Shown here one piece after another: positions 53,718-63,780 of a stretch of 64,000 nucleotides of DNA. Position 1 is the first letter of the stretch, and every line of letters begins with the position of its first letter. The stretch spans positions 2,294,001 through 2,358,000 of the forward strand of contig NZ_CP085154.1 in the NCBI RefSeq assembly GCF_022788695.1. The letters are read 5' to 3'. This DNA is from Pseudosulfitobacter sp. DSM 107133. GTDB taxonomy: Bacteria > Pseudomonadota > Alphaproteobacteria > Rhodobacterales > Rhodobacteraceae. Made by a program: the position numbers and the translations under genes. The notes below the pieces were generated by a model. The model was not told where the DNA came from and searched no databases. It saw nothing but the letters and a program-made list of their open reading frames with translations.

Positions 53718-56098
53718 TGCGCATACATCTGCATATTGGCCTGGAACAGGTCGGCGCCGACCGTCTGCAATCGGTCATGGCCGACAAACGCGAACAGTTG
53801 CTGGCCAAGGGCTATCTGTTTCCGCGCAGTTTGGGGCCGAAGAACCACACGCGCCTGTATATGGCGGTGACTGACCCCGCCCATGTGGACCCGCTGCGCT
53901 ATAACCGTGGCTATATTCCGCAAGATAAACAACAGGTTCTCTATGACACCGTGGCCAGCGATCTGGCGCGGGATGTGGCCCAGCACAGCCCCAGTGATCT
54001 GATCCTGTCGGCCTCGCAACTGGGGGCCAGTCTGGCCCGCCCCTCCGAGATTGCGCGGCTGCACACGCTGCTCACGCCGCTGTCGGATGACATTCGCATC
54101 ATCGCCCATGTGGACGAACAGGCCAGCCTGCTGACCCGCTGGTACGCCGAGCAAATCCTTGAGGGGCGCGGTGTGTCGCTGACGCAAGAGTTGGGTTTGG
54201 CGGGCAGCAAAACGTGGTGGGACGATTGTCTGGCCACCGCGCCCGTGATCGACCCGCAGGCGGGCGTGTTCATGGAAAATCAGGCGGCCCCGTTCTGGCT
54301 GGATTACAAGCGTTTGGTGACCCATTGGGAGGAGAGCTTTGGCGCGGGCAGTGTGAGCTTGCGGCCCTATGATGCCGAAGGGTTTGCCGCCGACACGGTT
54401 ACGGAGGAAATCCGCGCCATGTTCGGGATTGACGCGGTGCTGGGCAAGGCAACGCCTGTCGAGGTTCCTGCGCCCACATCGGCGGCGGCGCTGACGCGCG
54501 GGCGGCAGATGAATGCGCTGTTGTTGCAGGTTCTGGCGGATCGCAAACGCATTTTGCCGCGCCAGTTGTGGCGGTCTTTTATCAATGAAATCAACGTCGA
54601 TGGCGACCCTGTTGATGTGGCTTCGCTCTCGGCCATTTCAAAAACCTTTGCTGCCGACAATGCCGCCCTACTGAAAACGCAACCGGCACTGAGCAAGGAC
54701 ACCTTCAAGAAACCGCGCGCCAAGGGCACGTGGGAAGAGGCCGACCCAAAATTCGGCTTTCGCGCCACGCAATACCTGTTGGGCTTTATGTGGCGCATCG
54801 ACAAGGCGACCCGCGAAGAGCGCAAGACCAAGGGCGCTGATCTGGATGCGGCCAAGGCCGGCAAGGCGCCGAATGGCGCGGCCCCTGCCAAAGCCGAACC
54901 CCGGTCGGACGGGCTGAGCGAGGTTGCGCGCAAGCTGATGCCGCCGCTGGCGATCCAGAACTTTGACAAGCTGAAAAACTCCTCCTTTGCACCCCACAAC
55001 AAGCTGGGGGCGGTGGACGAAGAACAGCTTGCCGCCAGCTTTGTCCCGATCCCGCCGCGCGATCTGCCTGCGGGCAGCAGCGGCAATGTGATCGTCGGCT
55101 GCATGAAGAACGAGGCGCCCTATATCGTGGAATGGGTCGCCTATCACCGCGCCATGGGTGTGGATAATTTCCTGATCTATACAAACGGTTGCGAGGACGG
55201 GACCAGCGAAATCCTGGACCATTTGCAAGAAATGGGCGTGCTGCAACACCGCAACAATGACAACTGGAAGGGCAATTCGCCCCAGCAATACGCGCTGAAC
55301 CAGTCGTTGAAAGAACCCGTTATCAAAAACGCCGACTGGATCATTCACATCGACGTGGACGAATTCATGAACGTGCGCACCGGCAACGGCACGCTTCAGG
55401 ATTTCTTTGACGCGGTGCCCGATGCCACCAATGTGGCGATGACATGGCGGCTGTTCGGGCACAACGGGGTGACCGATCTGGCCGATGAATTCGTGATTGA
55501 CCAGTTCGACCATTGCGCCCCGAAATTCTGCCCCAAGCCGCACACGGTCTGGGGCTTCAAAACCATGTTCAAGAACATCGGTGCCTATGAGAAAATCAGC
55601 TGTCACCGCCCCAACAAGCTGGCTCCGGCGTTCAAGACATCGGTGAAATGGGTCAATGGTTCGGGCAAGGACATGACCAAGGAAGCCGCCGAAAACGGTT
55701 GGCGGTCGTCGAAAAAATCCATTGGTTACGACCTGTTGCAGCTTAATCATTATGCGCTGCGCTCGGCCGAAAGCTTTCTGATAAAACGCCAGCGCGGGCG
55801 CGCGCTGCATGTGGATCGCTCTATCGGGATCAACTATTGGATCCGCATGGACTGGTCTGATTTCCGGGATGTCACCATCAAACGCAACCTGCCGCGCCTG
55901 CGCGCGGAATACGACCGGTTGATGCAGGACGACACCCTGCGCGGCTGGCACCAAAAGGGTCTGGACTGGCACAAAGCCAAAGCCGAAGAGCTGCACGCCA
56001 TGCCCGAATTCGAGGACCTGTACAAACAGGCGCTCGAAGTGAAGCTGACAGAAGTCGAGCGTGTGGCCTATGCCCTCGCACTGGATATGGAGAGCTGA
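53717..56098 (+). CDS. Fusion protein: sulfotransferase-like N-terminal region and GT2 glycosyltransferase C-terminal domain
   Basis: 793 residues. The N-terminal 260 residues begin MRIHLHIGLEQVGADRLQSVMADKREQLLAKGYLFPRS, resembling sulfotransferase-like domains of surface polysaccharide clusters but without a clear PKTGTT loop. A charged linker (about 355-400, KTKGADLDAAKAGKA) follows, then a GT2 domain from about 455: VIVGCMKNEAPYIVEWVAYHRAMGVDNFLIYTNG, with DVDEFMN around 545. The GT part resembles the genes at 52057 and 56800. The start overlaps the preceding stop (TGATG). Confidence 0.83.
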   Translation: MRIHLHIGLEQVGADRLQSVMADKREQLLAKGYLFPRSLGPKNHTRLYMAVTDPAHVDPLRYNRGYIPQDKQQVLYDTVASDLARDVAQHSPSDLILSASQLGASLARPSEIARLHTLLTPLSDDIRIIAHVDEQASLLTRWYAEQILEGRGVSLTQELGLAGSKTWWDDCLATAPVIDPQAGVFMENQAAPFWLDYKRLVTHWEESFGAGSVSLRPYDAEGFAADTVTEEIRAMFGIDAVLGKATPVEVPAPTSAAALTRGRQMNALLLQVLADRKRILPRQLWRSFINEINVDGDPVDVASLSAISKTFAADNAALLKTQPALSKDTFKKPRAKGTWEEADPKFGFRATQYLLGFMWRIDKATREERKTKGADLDAAKAGKAPNGAAPAKAEPRSDGLSEVARKLMPPLAIQNFDKLKNSSFAPHNKLGAVDEEQLAASFVPIPPRDLPAGSSGNVIVGCMKNEAPYIVEWVAYHRAMGVDNFLIYTNGCEDGTSEILDHLQEMGVLQHRNNDNWKGNSPQQYALNQSLKEPVIKNADWIIHIDVDEFMNVRTGNGTLQDFFDAVPDATNVAMTWRLFGHNGVTDLADEFVIDQFDHCAPKFCPKPHTVWGFKTMFKNIGAYEKISCHRPNKLAPAFKTSVKWVNGSGKDMTKEAAENGWRSSKKSIGYDLLQLNHYALRSAESFLIKRQRGRALHVDRSIGINYWIRMDWSDFRDVTIKRNLPRLRAEYDRLMQDDTLRGWHQKGLDWHKAKAEELHAMPEFEDLYKQALEVKLTEVERVAYALALDMES

Positions 56099-56101
56099 CT
56101 G

Positions 56102-56803
56102 ATGGACGGAACAACCGACGTAAATGCGCAGCCCAGCATCAGATCGCGCGGGCTGCGCTATCCCAAGGCGGCGTTCATGACGCCCGCTATCCGCACGGCC
56201 TTGCGCAAGGACACCTACGAAAACACCATGGTGACTGCGTGCAGCCGCACTGCCCTGCCCGAAGACACGGTGCTGGACATCGGCGCGGGTATCGGCGCAG
56301 TGTCGGCCACGCTGGCCAAACAGCAAAACGTCAAGATGGTTCATGCGGTCGAGGCAAACCCCGAACTGGCCGCCTATCTGACCAAGATGTTCGCCATGAA
56401 CGGCATCGAAAATGCCGGCGTCATTGCGGGCACGCTGGGTGCGCGCAAATCCACCGCTGATTTCTATGTGCGCAAGAACCCGTCGATGTCATCGCTGGTC
56501 GAGCGCGAAGAAACGACCGCCTCGAAAGTCGAAAAGATCGACGTCTTGAACGCCAAGGCTCTGATCAAGGAGCTGTCGCCCACCGTTGTCATTGTCGACA
56601 TTCAAGGCTCGGAAGCGGATCTGGTCCCCCAGCTGGACCTGTCAGGCCTGCGTGCCGCCGTGGTAAAACTGCACCCCAAATGGATCGGCCCCGAAGGGGT
56701 GAATGCGGTGTTTGCCGCGATGATGCAGGCGGGGCTGAACTACAACGCGCGCGGCTCGTCGGGCAAGGTGGTGTCGTTCCGCAGGGCGTGGCCCACCGCG
56801 TGA
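56102..56803 (+). CDS. FkbM family methyltransferase
   Basis: 233 residues. SAM-binding core DTVLDIGAGIGAVSATLAKQ (motif I, about 55-74) and HAVEANPELAAYL (acidic residue of motif II), then the FkbM-type VIVDIQGSEADLV. Such enzymes O-methylate sugars. Start three bases after the previous stop; its own stop overlaps the next start as GTGA. In context it should modify the glycan made by the surrounding transferases. Confidence 0.87.
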   Translation: MDGTTDVNAQPSIRSRGLRYPKAAFMTPAIRTALRKDTYENTMVTACSRTALPEDTVLDIGAGIGAVSATLAKQQNVKMVHAVEANPELAAYLTKMFAMNGIENAGVIAGTLGARKSTADFYVRKNPSMSSLVEREETTASKVEKIDVLNAKALIKELSPTVVIVDIQGSEADLVPQLDLSGLRAAVVKLHPKWIGPEGVNAVFAAMMQAGLNYNARGSSGKVVSFRRAWPTA

Positions 56804-57864
56804 AGGTTCTGGCCGTCCTGTGTGTCCGCAACGAGGCGGCGTTCCTGCTGGAGTGGCTGGCGCATCACCGCGCCTGTGGGTTCACCGATTTCCTGGTGTT
56901 CTCGAACGATTGCGAAGACGGCACCGATGTGATGCTGGATGCGCTGGCCGATCAGGGCTGGCTGACCCACATCCGCAACGATGGCCCCTATGACAAGGGT
57001 GGCATCCAGTTCACCGCGCTGAAACACGCGCAAAAGCTGGACATCGTGCAACAGGCCGACTGGATTCTGCCGCTGGACGTGGATGAGTTCGTCAACATCC
57101 ATGTGGGCGACGGCACCGTGCCCGCCCTGCTGGATGCCCTGCCCGAGGCCACCGCGATCACGCTGACATGGCGGCTGTTCGGCAATGGCGACCAGATCCG
57201 CTATACAGACACGCCCGTCACCGGCACCTTTACCAAATGCGCGCCTGCCGTGCTGCACTGGCCGTGGCGGGCGTCGATGTTCAAAACCCTGTATAAAAAC
57301 GACGGCACCTATCGCAAACTGGGGGTCCATCGCCCGCGCAACCCCGATCCCGCGCGGCTGGACCGGTCCCGCTGGTTCGACGGTGAAGCGCGTGAACTGG
57401 ACGCGCAGTTCAAAACCAAGCGGTTGTTCAGCAATTTCGGGCGGTCGAACACTGCGCTGGTGCAACTGAACCACTATCCGCTGGGCGCAATGGAAAGCTA
57501 TGTGCTCAAGGCAGATCGGGGCCGCGCAGTGCATTCCGACCACGCCCTGGGGCTGGATTACTGGGTCGAGCGGAATTTCTGCTCGGATACCGACACCAGC
57601 ATAGCGCGCATGGCCGTCACCAGTGCCCCCGTTCTGGCCGCCCTGAAAGCCGATTCAACCCTTGCCCCGCTGCACCAACAGGCCGTCGCCTGGCGCCACG
57701 CCCGGTTTGACGCGCTGATGCAACAAGAACCGTTTCGCGCCCTGTTCGGCCGCCTGTTGATGGCGGGCCCCACGCGGCCCGTGTCGCCAAGGGCCGCACG
57801 GTTCATGGTACAATACGCCAACCGCGCGCGCAGCAGCTCGAAATCCGCAACAAAGGCACCTTAA
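56800..57864 (+). CDS. Glycosyltransferase family 2 protein
   Basis: 354 residues from a GTG that overlaps the FkbM stop. GT-A motif VLAVLCVRNEAAFLLEWLAHHRACGFTDFLVFSNDCEDGTD and DxD equivalent LDVDEFVNIH at about 91-95. Paralogous to the proteins at 52057 and to the C-terminus of the fusion. Last of the five-gene cluster. The longer frame upstream of the GTG is out-of-frame FkbM sequence. Confidence 0.86.
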   Translation: MKVLAVLCVRNEAAFLLEWLAHHRACGFTDFLVFSNDCEDGTDVMLDALADQGWLTHIRNDGPYDKGGIQFTALKHAQKLDIVQQADWILPLDVDEFVNIHVGDGTVPALLDALPEATAITLTWRLFGNGDQIRYTDTPVTGTFTKCAPAVLHWPWRASMFKTLYKNDGTYRKLGVHRPRNPDPARLDRSRWFDGEARELDAQFKTKRLFSNFGRSNTALVQLNHYPLGAMESYVLKADRGRAVHSDHALGLDYWVERNFCSDTDTSIARMAVTSAPVLAALKADSTLAPLHQQAVAWRHARFDALMQQEPFRALFGRLLMAGPTRPVSPRAARFMVQYANRARSSSKSATKAP

Positions 57865-57962
57865 CCGCAACAATTTTCCGCAATTTTGCCTTAATTCACG
57901 CGTAAATCCTCAACTCAAAGATGTGTGGTCCGCCCGCACGGTACTGGTATTGAGGACGCCCG

Positions 57963-58880
57963 ATGCAGGATGCAGCCACCACATTCAACGCCGAGCTTGC
58001 GGGCCTCGCCAAAGCCGAATGGCTGACCAAACTGGCCGATATTGCCGAAGAACACGGCTATTTCGAACCCTTGGGAAAACGTCATTTCACCGCCTTTGTG
58101 GAACAGGGCACCACCCTGCTGGTCACATTCGAAACCATACAGGGCATGCGCGCCCTGTCTGAATCTGCGGTGCCGCTGGGCTGGGAGATGGTGCGCGATC
58201 ACGGCTGGTCGCATCTGTGCATCGGATCAGACGGCGACACATGGTTTCGCGCCGATGCGCTTTATGCCTATTTCGACCGACTGATTGATGACGGCTTTTT
58301 TGACGAATTCGAAACAGTCCTGTTTTACGGTGCCGGCCCTTGCGGCTATGCGGCGGCGGCCTATTCGGTCGCTTCGCCCGGTGCCACGGTGCTGGCGATC
58401 CAGCCACAGGCCACGCTGGATGCACGGGTTACCGAATGGGACGACCGCTTTGTCGACATGCGCCGCACGGATTTCACCCAACGCTACGGCTATGCGCCCG
58501 ACATGCTGGACGCGGCCAAACGCGCCTTTGTCATCTATGACCCGCGTGAAACCCTGGACGCCATGCACGCGGCCCTGTTCACCCGTGCCAATGTCCACAA
58601 ATTGCGCACCCGCCATCTGGGCGATGCGATCCAGACCAACCTGATCGAAATGGACATGCTGAAACCGCTGCTGGAACAGGCGGCGATGGCAACCCTTGAT
58701 GATGCCAGCTTTTTCACCCTGTGGCGGGCGCGCCGCGCCCATCCGCCCTATCTGCGCAACCTGCTCAGCGCGCTGGAAGCCGACAAGCGCATGCTGCTGG
58801 TCAAGGCGCTGTGCAAGAACGTGACAGCGCGCATGAACGCGCCACGCTTTGCCCGCAAGCTGAAAGAACTGGGCAACTGA
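57963..58880 (+). CDS. Alpha/beta-hydrolase-like protein with replaced nucleophile
   Basis: 305 residues, no assigned family. A strand-elbow-helix (VLFYGAGPCGYAAAAYSVA, about 119-137) occupies the place of the GSSMGGYAA nucleophile elbow of some alpha/beta hydrolases, but the serine position is Gly126 and Cys128 follows. Later VIYDPRETLDAMHAALF and VHKLRTRHLGDAI could supply the acid and histidine regions. The fold assignment is tentative. It follows the glycosyltransferase cluster after about 100 bases and may act with it. Confidence 0.65.
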   Translation: MQDAATTFNAELAGLAKAEWLTKLADIAEEHGYFEPLGKRHFTAFVEQGTTLLVTFETIQGMRALSESAVPLGWEMVRDHGWSHLCIGSDGDTWFRADALYAYFDRLIDDGFFDEFETVLFYGAGPCGYAAAAYSVASPGATVLAIQPQATLDARVTEWDDRFVDMRRTDFTQRYGYAPDMLDAAKRAFVIYDPRETLDAMHAALFTRANVHKLRTRHLGDAIQTNLIEMDMLKPLLEQAAMATLDDASFFTLWRARRAHPPYLRNLLSALEADKRMLLVKALCKNVTARMNAPRFARKLKELGN

Positions 58881-58918
58881 CGCTGGCGCGTTGTCGCGCC
58901 GCGTGCTAACGGCAGCGC

Positions 58919-59953
58919 ATGACAGATACCCTTGCGATCCGCCGCCCCGATGACTGGCACCTGCACCTGCGCGATGGCGCCATGATGCGGGCCGTCCTGC
59001 CCCAAACCGCCGCCCATTTCGCCCGTGCGATCATCATGCCCAATCTGGTGCCGCCCGTGGTCACCGGCGCACAGGCGCAGGCCTATCGCGACCGGATCAT
59101 GGCCGCCCTGCCCGCGGGCATGGATTTCACCCCGCTGATGACCCTGTACCTGACCGAGGACACGGATGCCGCCGACGTGGCTGCCGCCCATGCCTCGGGT
59201 CTGGTCAAGGCGGTCAAGCTGTACCCCGCAGGTGCCACGACCAATTCCGCCTCGGGCGTGGCCAACTTCGACAATGTGCGCCCGGTGCTGGAGAAAATGG
59301 CCGAGATCGGCCTGCCGCTGTGCGTACACGGCGAGGTCACCGATGCGGACATCGACATTTTCGACCGCGAGGCGGTGTTCATCGACCGCGTCCTCGACCC
59401 GATCCGGCGCGCGACGCCCGGCCTGCGGGTGGTGATGGAACATATCACCACGTCCGACGCAGTCGATTATGCCAGCGCACAGGACGACACCTTGGGCGCC
59501 ACGATCACCACGCACCACCTGGTGATCAACCGCAACCACATCCTGGCCGGTGGCATCAAACCGCATTATTACTGCCTGCCCGTCGCCAAACGCGAAACGC
59601 ACCGTCTGGCCCTGCGCCGTGCGGCCACTTCGGGCAACGCGCGCTTTTTCCTTGGCACCGACAGCGCGCCGCACACCGACGCCAATAAACTGCTGCCCTG
59701 CGGCTGTGCCGGCTGCTTTACCGCGCCCAACACCATGTCGATCCTGGCGCAGGTCTTTGAACAAGACAGCGCGCTGGACAAGCTCGAAGCCTTCACCTCG
59801 CTCAACGGCCCCGCCTTCTACGGCCTGCCCGCAAACGACACGATGATGACCCTGACCAAAACCGCACCGACCTACCCCACACACATCGACACCGACGACG
59901 GCCCCGTCACCGTGTTCGACCCCGCGATGCCGCTGGACTGGTCCGTGACCTGA
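58919..59953 (+). CDS. pyrC: Dihydroorotase
   Basis: 344 residues, class II (E. coli-like) length. Cyclises carbamoyl-aspartate to dihydroorotate. Metal ligands in [12 protein letters not shown]; the carbamylated lysine candidate in [32 protein letters not shown] and FLGTDSAPH complete the site. It is followed by pyrE after 76 bases, a small pyrimidine unit. Confidence 0.95.
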   Translation: MTDTLAIRRPDDWHLHLRDGAMMRAVLPQTAAHFARAIIMPNLVPPVVTGAQAQAYRDRIMAALPAGMDFTPLMTLYLTEDTDAADVAAAHASGLVKAVKLYPAGATTNSASGVANFDNVRPVLEKMAEIGLPLCVHGEVTDADIDIFDREAVFIDRVLDPIRRATPGLRVVMEHITTSDAVDYASAQDDTLGATITTHHLVINRNHILAGGIKPHYYCLPVAKRETHRLALRRAATSGNARFFLGTDSAPHTDANKLLPCGCAGCFTAPNTMSILAQVFEQDSALDKLEAFTSLNGPAFYGLPANDTMMTLTKTAPTYPTHIDTDDGPVTVFDPAMPLDWSVT

Positions 59954-60029
59954 CCTTCATCTTGCCCGATAAACTCCCGCCGGAGGCTCCCACAGCTTCC
60001 ACACGCCCAAACGCCCAAGGATGCACGCC

Positions 60030-60710
60030 ATGATCCCCACCAGCTATCCCGACGCCGCCGAAATGGCCCGCCTGACCGCCCGCATGTTGCTTGAAATCGA
60101 AGCCGTGCACCTGAATGCCAAAGACCCGTTCACGCTGGCCTCGGGGCTGCCCAGCCCGACCTATATCGACTGTCGCAAGCTGATCTCCTATCCGCGCATC
60201 CGATCGACCCTGATGGATTTCCTGACCGTCACCGTCATGCGCAACGCGGGCTTCGAGGCCTTCGACAACGTCGCAGGCGGCGAAACCGCCGGCATCCCCT
60301 TTGGCGCACTGGTGGCCGAGCGGATGGCGCTGCCCATGACCTATGTGCGCAAGAAGCCCAAAGGCTACGGGCGCAACGCCCGCATCGAAGGTGTGATGAC
60401 CGAAGGCCAGCGTGTTTTGCTGGTCGAGGATCTGACCACTGACGGCGGATCGAAGCTGTCTTTCGTCGATGCGATTCGCGAAACCGGCGCCACCTGCGGG
60501 CACACGGCGGTGATCTTCTACTATGGCATCTTCCCCGAAACCGAAAAGACCTTGGGCGATCATGGGGTTGCGCTGCACCACCTGTGCACATGGTGGGATG
60601 TGCTGGCCGAAGCCAAGGCACAGGGCACTTTTGATGATGCCACGCTGGAGGGCGTCGAAGCCTTCCTGAACGACCCGCGCGGCTGGCAGGAAGCGCATAA
60701 AAAGGCGTAA
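60030..60710 (+). CDS. pyrE: Orotate phosphoribosyltransferase
   Basis: 226 residues. Adds phosphoribose to orotate. PRPP-binding [28 protein letters not shown] and [16 protein letters not shown] (flexible catalytic loop). Start [12 protein letters not shown] chosen over an ATG three codons upstream because AAGG lies at the right distance. Downstream lies an inverted repeat and the dnaB gene. Confidence 0.94.
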   Translation: MIPTSYPDAAEMARLTARMLLEIEAVHLNAKDPFTLASGLPSPTYIDCRKLISYPRIRSTLMDFLTVTVMRNAGFEAFDNVAGGETAGIPFGALVAERMALPMTYVRKKPKGYGRNARIEGVMTEGQRVLLVEDLTTDGGSKLSFVDAIRETGATCGHTAVIFYYGIFPETEKTLGDHGVALHHLCTWWDVLAEAKAQGTFDDATLEGVEAFLNDPRGWQEAHKKA

Positions 60711-60718
60711 ATCCGCCA

Positions 60719-60760
60719 CATCATCTGGTTTAGTGCGCTGCGCATCTACACCAGATGATG
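60719..60760 (+). terminator. Inverted repeat after pyrE
   Basis: CATCATCTGGT at 60719-60729 and its exact complement at 60750-60760, with an inner GCGCTGCGC loop; 9 bases after the pyrE stop. No T-run. Could be a terminator or an operator. Confidence 0.45.
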
Positions 60761-60782
60761 TATACTCACCCCCAGATCAAGG

Positions 60783-60791
60783 TTATCCACA
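60783..60791 (+). promoter_or_regulatory. Perfect DnaA box upstream of dnaB
   Basis: TTATCCACA matches the DnaA box exactly, 82 bases before the dnaB ATG. Direct control of the replicative helicase gene by DnaA is plausible but inferred. Confidence 0.4.
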
Positions 60792-60872
60792 GGATTTCCA
60801 GATTGCCTGTGCTGCACGGTGCCGTCTAAGACAGGACACCCGCGGGTGACGGGTCAATAAACGGGGTGAGCA

Positions 60873-62369
60873 ATGAACGAGATCAGCAGTATCCAGAACG
60901 CCGCGCCTGAGGTTCAGGCCGCCGAAACCATGCCGCATTCCATCGAGGCTGAACAACAGCTTCTGGGTGCGATTCTGACCAACAACGATATTTACGACCG
61001 TGTCGCCTCGATCATCGGGCCGCACCATTTTTACGACCCTGTGCACGCGCGCATCTACGACATCGCCTCGGCCCGTATTGCCAAGAACAACCTGGCCTCG
61101 CCGGTGACGCTCAAGGCGTTCATGGAAGACGACGAAGGCCTGAAAGAGCTGGGCGGCCCTGCCTATCTGGCCCGTCTTGCCGGTGCTGCGATCAGCGCCT
61201 TTGCGGTGCGTGACTATGCCCAGATGATTTATGATCTGGCGGTGCGGCGTGATCTGATCCAGCTTGGCCGCGACATCAGCGCCAAGGCGGCCAAGGTCGA
61301 TGTGGCCTCCGAACCGCGCGAGCAGATCGTCGAGGCGGAACAGCAGCTGTACAAGCTGGCCGAACAGGGCCAGACCGAAAGCGGTTTCCAGTCGTTCCTG
61401 AAGGCGGTGACCGATGCGGTCAACGTCGCCAACGCTGCCTATCAGCGCGAGGGCGGTCTGTCTGGCGTTTCGACCGGGCTGATCGACATGGACAAGAAGC
61501 TGGGCGGGTTGCACCGGTCCGATCTGTTGATCCTTGCGGGGCGTCCGTCGATGGGGAAAACCTCGCTGGCGACCAACATCGCGTTCAACGTGGCCAAGGC
61601 GTACAAACGCGGCATCCTGCCCGACGGGTCAGAGGGCGCGATTGATGGCGGCGTGGTGGGCTTCTATTCGCTGGAGATGAGCGCCGAACAGCTGGCCGCG
61701 CGTATCCTGTCGGAAGCCTCGGAAGTGCCCAGCGAACAGATCCGCCGCGGCGACATGACCGAGGCCGAATTCCGCCGTTTCGTGGATGCAGCCAAGTCGC
61801 TGGAAGCCTGCCCGCTGTATATCGACGACACGCCTGCCCTGCCGATCAGCCAGCTTGCGGCGCGCGCGCGGCGGCTGAAACGGACGCACGGGCTGGACGT
61901 GCTGATGGTCGACTATTTGCAACTGGTGCGCGGCACCGGCAAATCCGAAAACCGGGTGAACGAGATTTCCGAGATCACCATGGGCCTGAAAGCCATCGCC
62001 AAGGAACTGGACATTCCGGTCATTGCCCTGTCGCAGCTGTCGCGTCAGGTGGAAAGCCGCGAAGACAAACGGCCCCAGCTGTCGGACCTGCGGGAATCGG
62101 GGTCGATCGAACAGGACGCCGACGTGGTGATGTTCGTGTTCCGCGAGGAATACTACAAGGAACGCGAAAAGCCCGGCGATCACGATCTGGAAGCGATGGC
62201 CAAGTGGCAGGAAGAAATGGAACGCCTGCACGGCCGCGCCGAGGTGGTGATCGGCAAGCAGCGTCACGGCCCCATTGGCACGGTCGAGCTGAGCTTTGAG
62301 GGACGGTTCACCCGCTTTGGCAACCTTGTACAGCCATGGCAGCAGAGCGCAGGCGAGCAGGAGTTTTAG
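60873..62369 (+). CDS. dnaB: Replicative DNA helicase
   Basis: 498 residues. Hexameric fork helicase. N-terminal domain (MPHSIEAEQQLLGAILTNND), linker, then the RecA-like motor with Walker A GRPSMGKTSLATN, Walker B MVDYLQLVRG, and the arginine-finger/ssDNA region IALSQLSRQVESR with DLRESGSIEQDADVVMF. No intein seen. Preceded by a perfect DnaA box. Confidence 0.97.
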   Translation: MNEISSIQNAAPEVQAAETMPHSIEAEQQLLGAILTNNDIYDRVASIIGPHHFYDPVHARIYDIASARIAKNNLASPVTLKAFMEDDEGLKELGGPAYLARLAGAAISAFAVRDYAQMIYDLAVRRDLIQLGRDISAKAAKVDVASEPREQIVEAEQQLYKLAEQGQTESGFQSFLKAVTDAVNVANAAYQREGGLSGVSTGLIDMDKKLGGLHRSDLLILAGRPSMGKTSLATNIAFNVAKAYKRGILPDGSEGAIDGGVVGFYSLEMSAEQLAARILSEASEVPSEQIRRGDMTEAEFRRFVDAAKSLEACPLYIDDTPALPISQLAARARRLKRTHGLDVLMVDYLQLVRGTGKSENRVNEISEITMGLKAIAKELDIPVIALSQLSRQVESREDKRPQLSDLRESGSIEQDADVVMFVFREEYYKEREKPGDHDLEAMAKWQEEMERLHGRAEVVIGKQRHGPIGTVELSFEGRFTRFGNLVQPWQQSAGEQEF

Positions 62370-62385
62370 GGAGGTGATGGGGGGC

Positions 62386-62640
62386 AAAGCCGCCGTTCAC
62401 AAACGACCGCGAAGCCGCGCATTGACGGGCCGTGGTGCGGCGATCCGACCGTCGTGCATGGCACTTTATGGCAGCCAAATACATCCGAACTAACTGTTAC
62501 ACACTACAGCAGCCAAATCGCCGTGCCGGCGGACGGCCCGGCGATGCGCGGCGGCCTTCGGCCTTGACTCCGCGCAAAGGGAAGAACTGACAGGGCTAAA
62601 ACCTGACATTCTTTGCGATCTGCACCAAGGTCCATTCAGC
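62386..62640 (+). repeat. Dispersed repeat family R2, uninterrupted copy (R2b)
   Basis: The whole gap between dnaB and alr is mostly this repeat. It aligns with R2a on both sides of IS110 copy 3, and carries the intact target GGCC-TTC-GGCCTTGACTCCGCG with CTTG at 62563-62566. It also contains a short frame starting ATGGCAGCC (MAAKYIRT ... QQPNRRA) shared with R2a. Confidence 0.75.
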
Positions 62641-62739
62641 AACCTCAAACCAGACATTCACCGCCTATTCCGCCTTCTCCGACACCTTGAGCGGACGTTA
62701 CACCTTGACCTCGGACCCAAACATGGCACAACGCCGCGC

Positions 62740-63780
62740 ATGACATCAGCGACTTTGACAATCGACACCGGCGCCATCGCGCGAAACTGGCAATCACTTG
62801 ACGCGCGCACCGAGGTGGAAACCGGCGCGGTGGTCAAAGCCAATGCTTACGGGCTGGGCGCGCCCGTCGTGGCACGGGTGCTGGCCCGCGCGGGCTGCCG
62901 CAGCTTTTTCGTGGCCACCGCCGAAGAGGGCGCCACCCTGCGCGCCGCTTTGGGCCAGGGGCCTGTCATCTATGTGTTTTCCGGCCATATGGACGGCGAC
63001 ACCGGTGCCATCCGCGAGGGGCGCCTGACGCCGCTGCTGAACTCGGTGGATCAGATGCTGCGCCATGTCGAGGCGCTGCCCGGATCGCCCTTTGGCCTGC
63101 AAATGAACAGCGGGATGAACCGTCTGGGGATGCAAGCGTCGGAATGGTCCGCCCTGCGTGACATCGCCATAGCCCAACGCCCCGCGCTGATCATGTCGCA
63201 TCTGGCCTGTTCGGACGAACCCGACCACCCCATGAACGCCCAGCAACTGCGCACATTCCGCGAGATGACAGACGGCATCGACGCCCCGCGTTCGCTGTCG
63301 GCCACAGGTGGCACGCTGTTGGGTGAAGAATTCCACTTTGACCTGTGCCGTCCCGGTGTGGGCCTGTACGGCGGCCTGCCCTATGCCGAATCCGAGGCCG
63401 TCGTGACATTGGACGCGCCGGTCATTCAGGTGCGCGATGTGGCTGCGGGCGAGTCGGTTGGATACGGCAATATGTGGGTTGCACAACGCCCCTCGCGCAT
63501 CGCCACCATTTCCGCAGGCTATGCCGACGGGCTGATCCGCGCCATGGGCAACGCAGGCAAGGCGCAGGTCTGGGCAGGTGACACCGCCCTGCCCATCGTG
63601 GGCCGCGTGTCGATGGATCTGATCACCGTGGATGTCACCGATCTGGGCCACGATCCGGCGCGCCTGCAACTGCTTGGGCCACACCAGAGCGTTGACGATC
63701 TGGCCACCGCCGCAGGCACCATCGGCTATGAGGTGCTCACCTCGCTGGGCCACCGCTATGCCCGCCGGTACACCGAATGA
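62740..63780 (+). CDS. alr: Alanine racemase
   Basis: 346 residues. PLP enzyme making D-alanine for the cell wall. The PLP lysine is in [13 protein letters not shown] (about 32-44); NSGMNRLG and the catalytic tyrosine region [12 protein letters not shown] are present; [13 protein letters not shown] is the C-terminal domain signature. The stop overlaps the next start (ATGA). Confidence 0.95.
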   Translation: MTSATLTIDTGAIARNWQSLDARTEVETGAVVKANAYGLGAPVVARVLARAGCRSFFVATAEEGATLRAALGQGPVIYVFSGHMDGDTGAIREGRLTPLLNSVDQMLRHVEALPGSPFGLQMNSGMNRLGMQASEWSALRDIAIAQRPALIMSHLACSDEPDHPMNAQQLRTFREMTDGIDAPRSLSATGGTLLGEEFHFDLCRPGVGLYGGLPYAESEAVVTLDAPVIQVRDVAAGESVGYGNMWVAQRPSRIATISAGYADGLIRAMGNAGKAQVWAGDTALPIVGRVSMDLITVDVTDLGHDPARLQLLGPHQSVDDLATAAGTIGYEVLTSLGHRYARRYTE

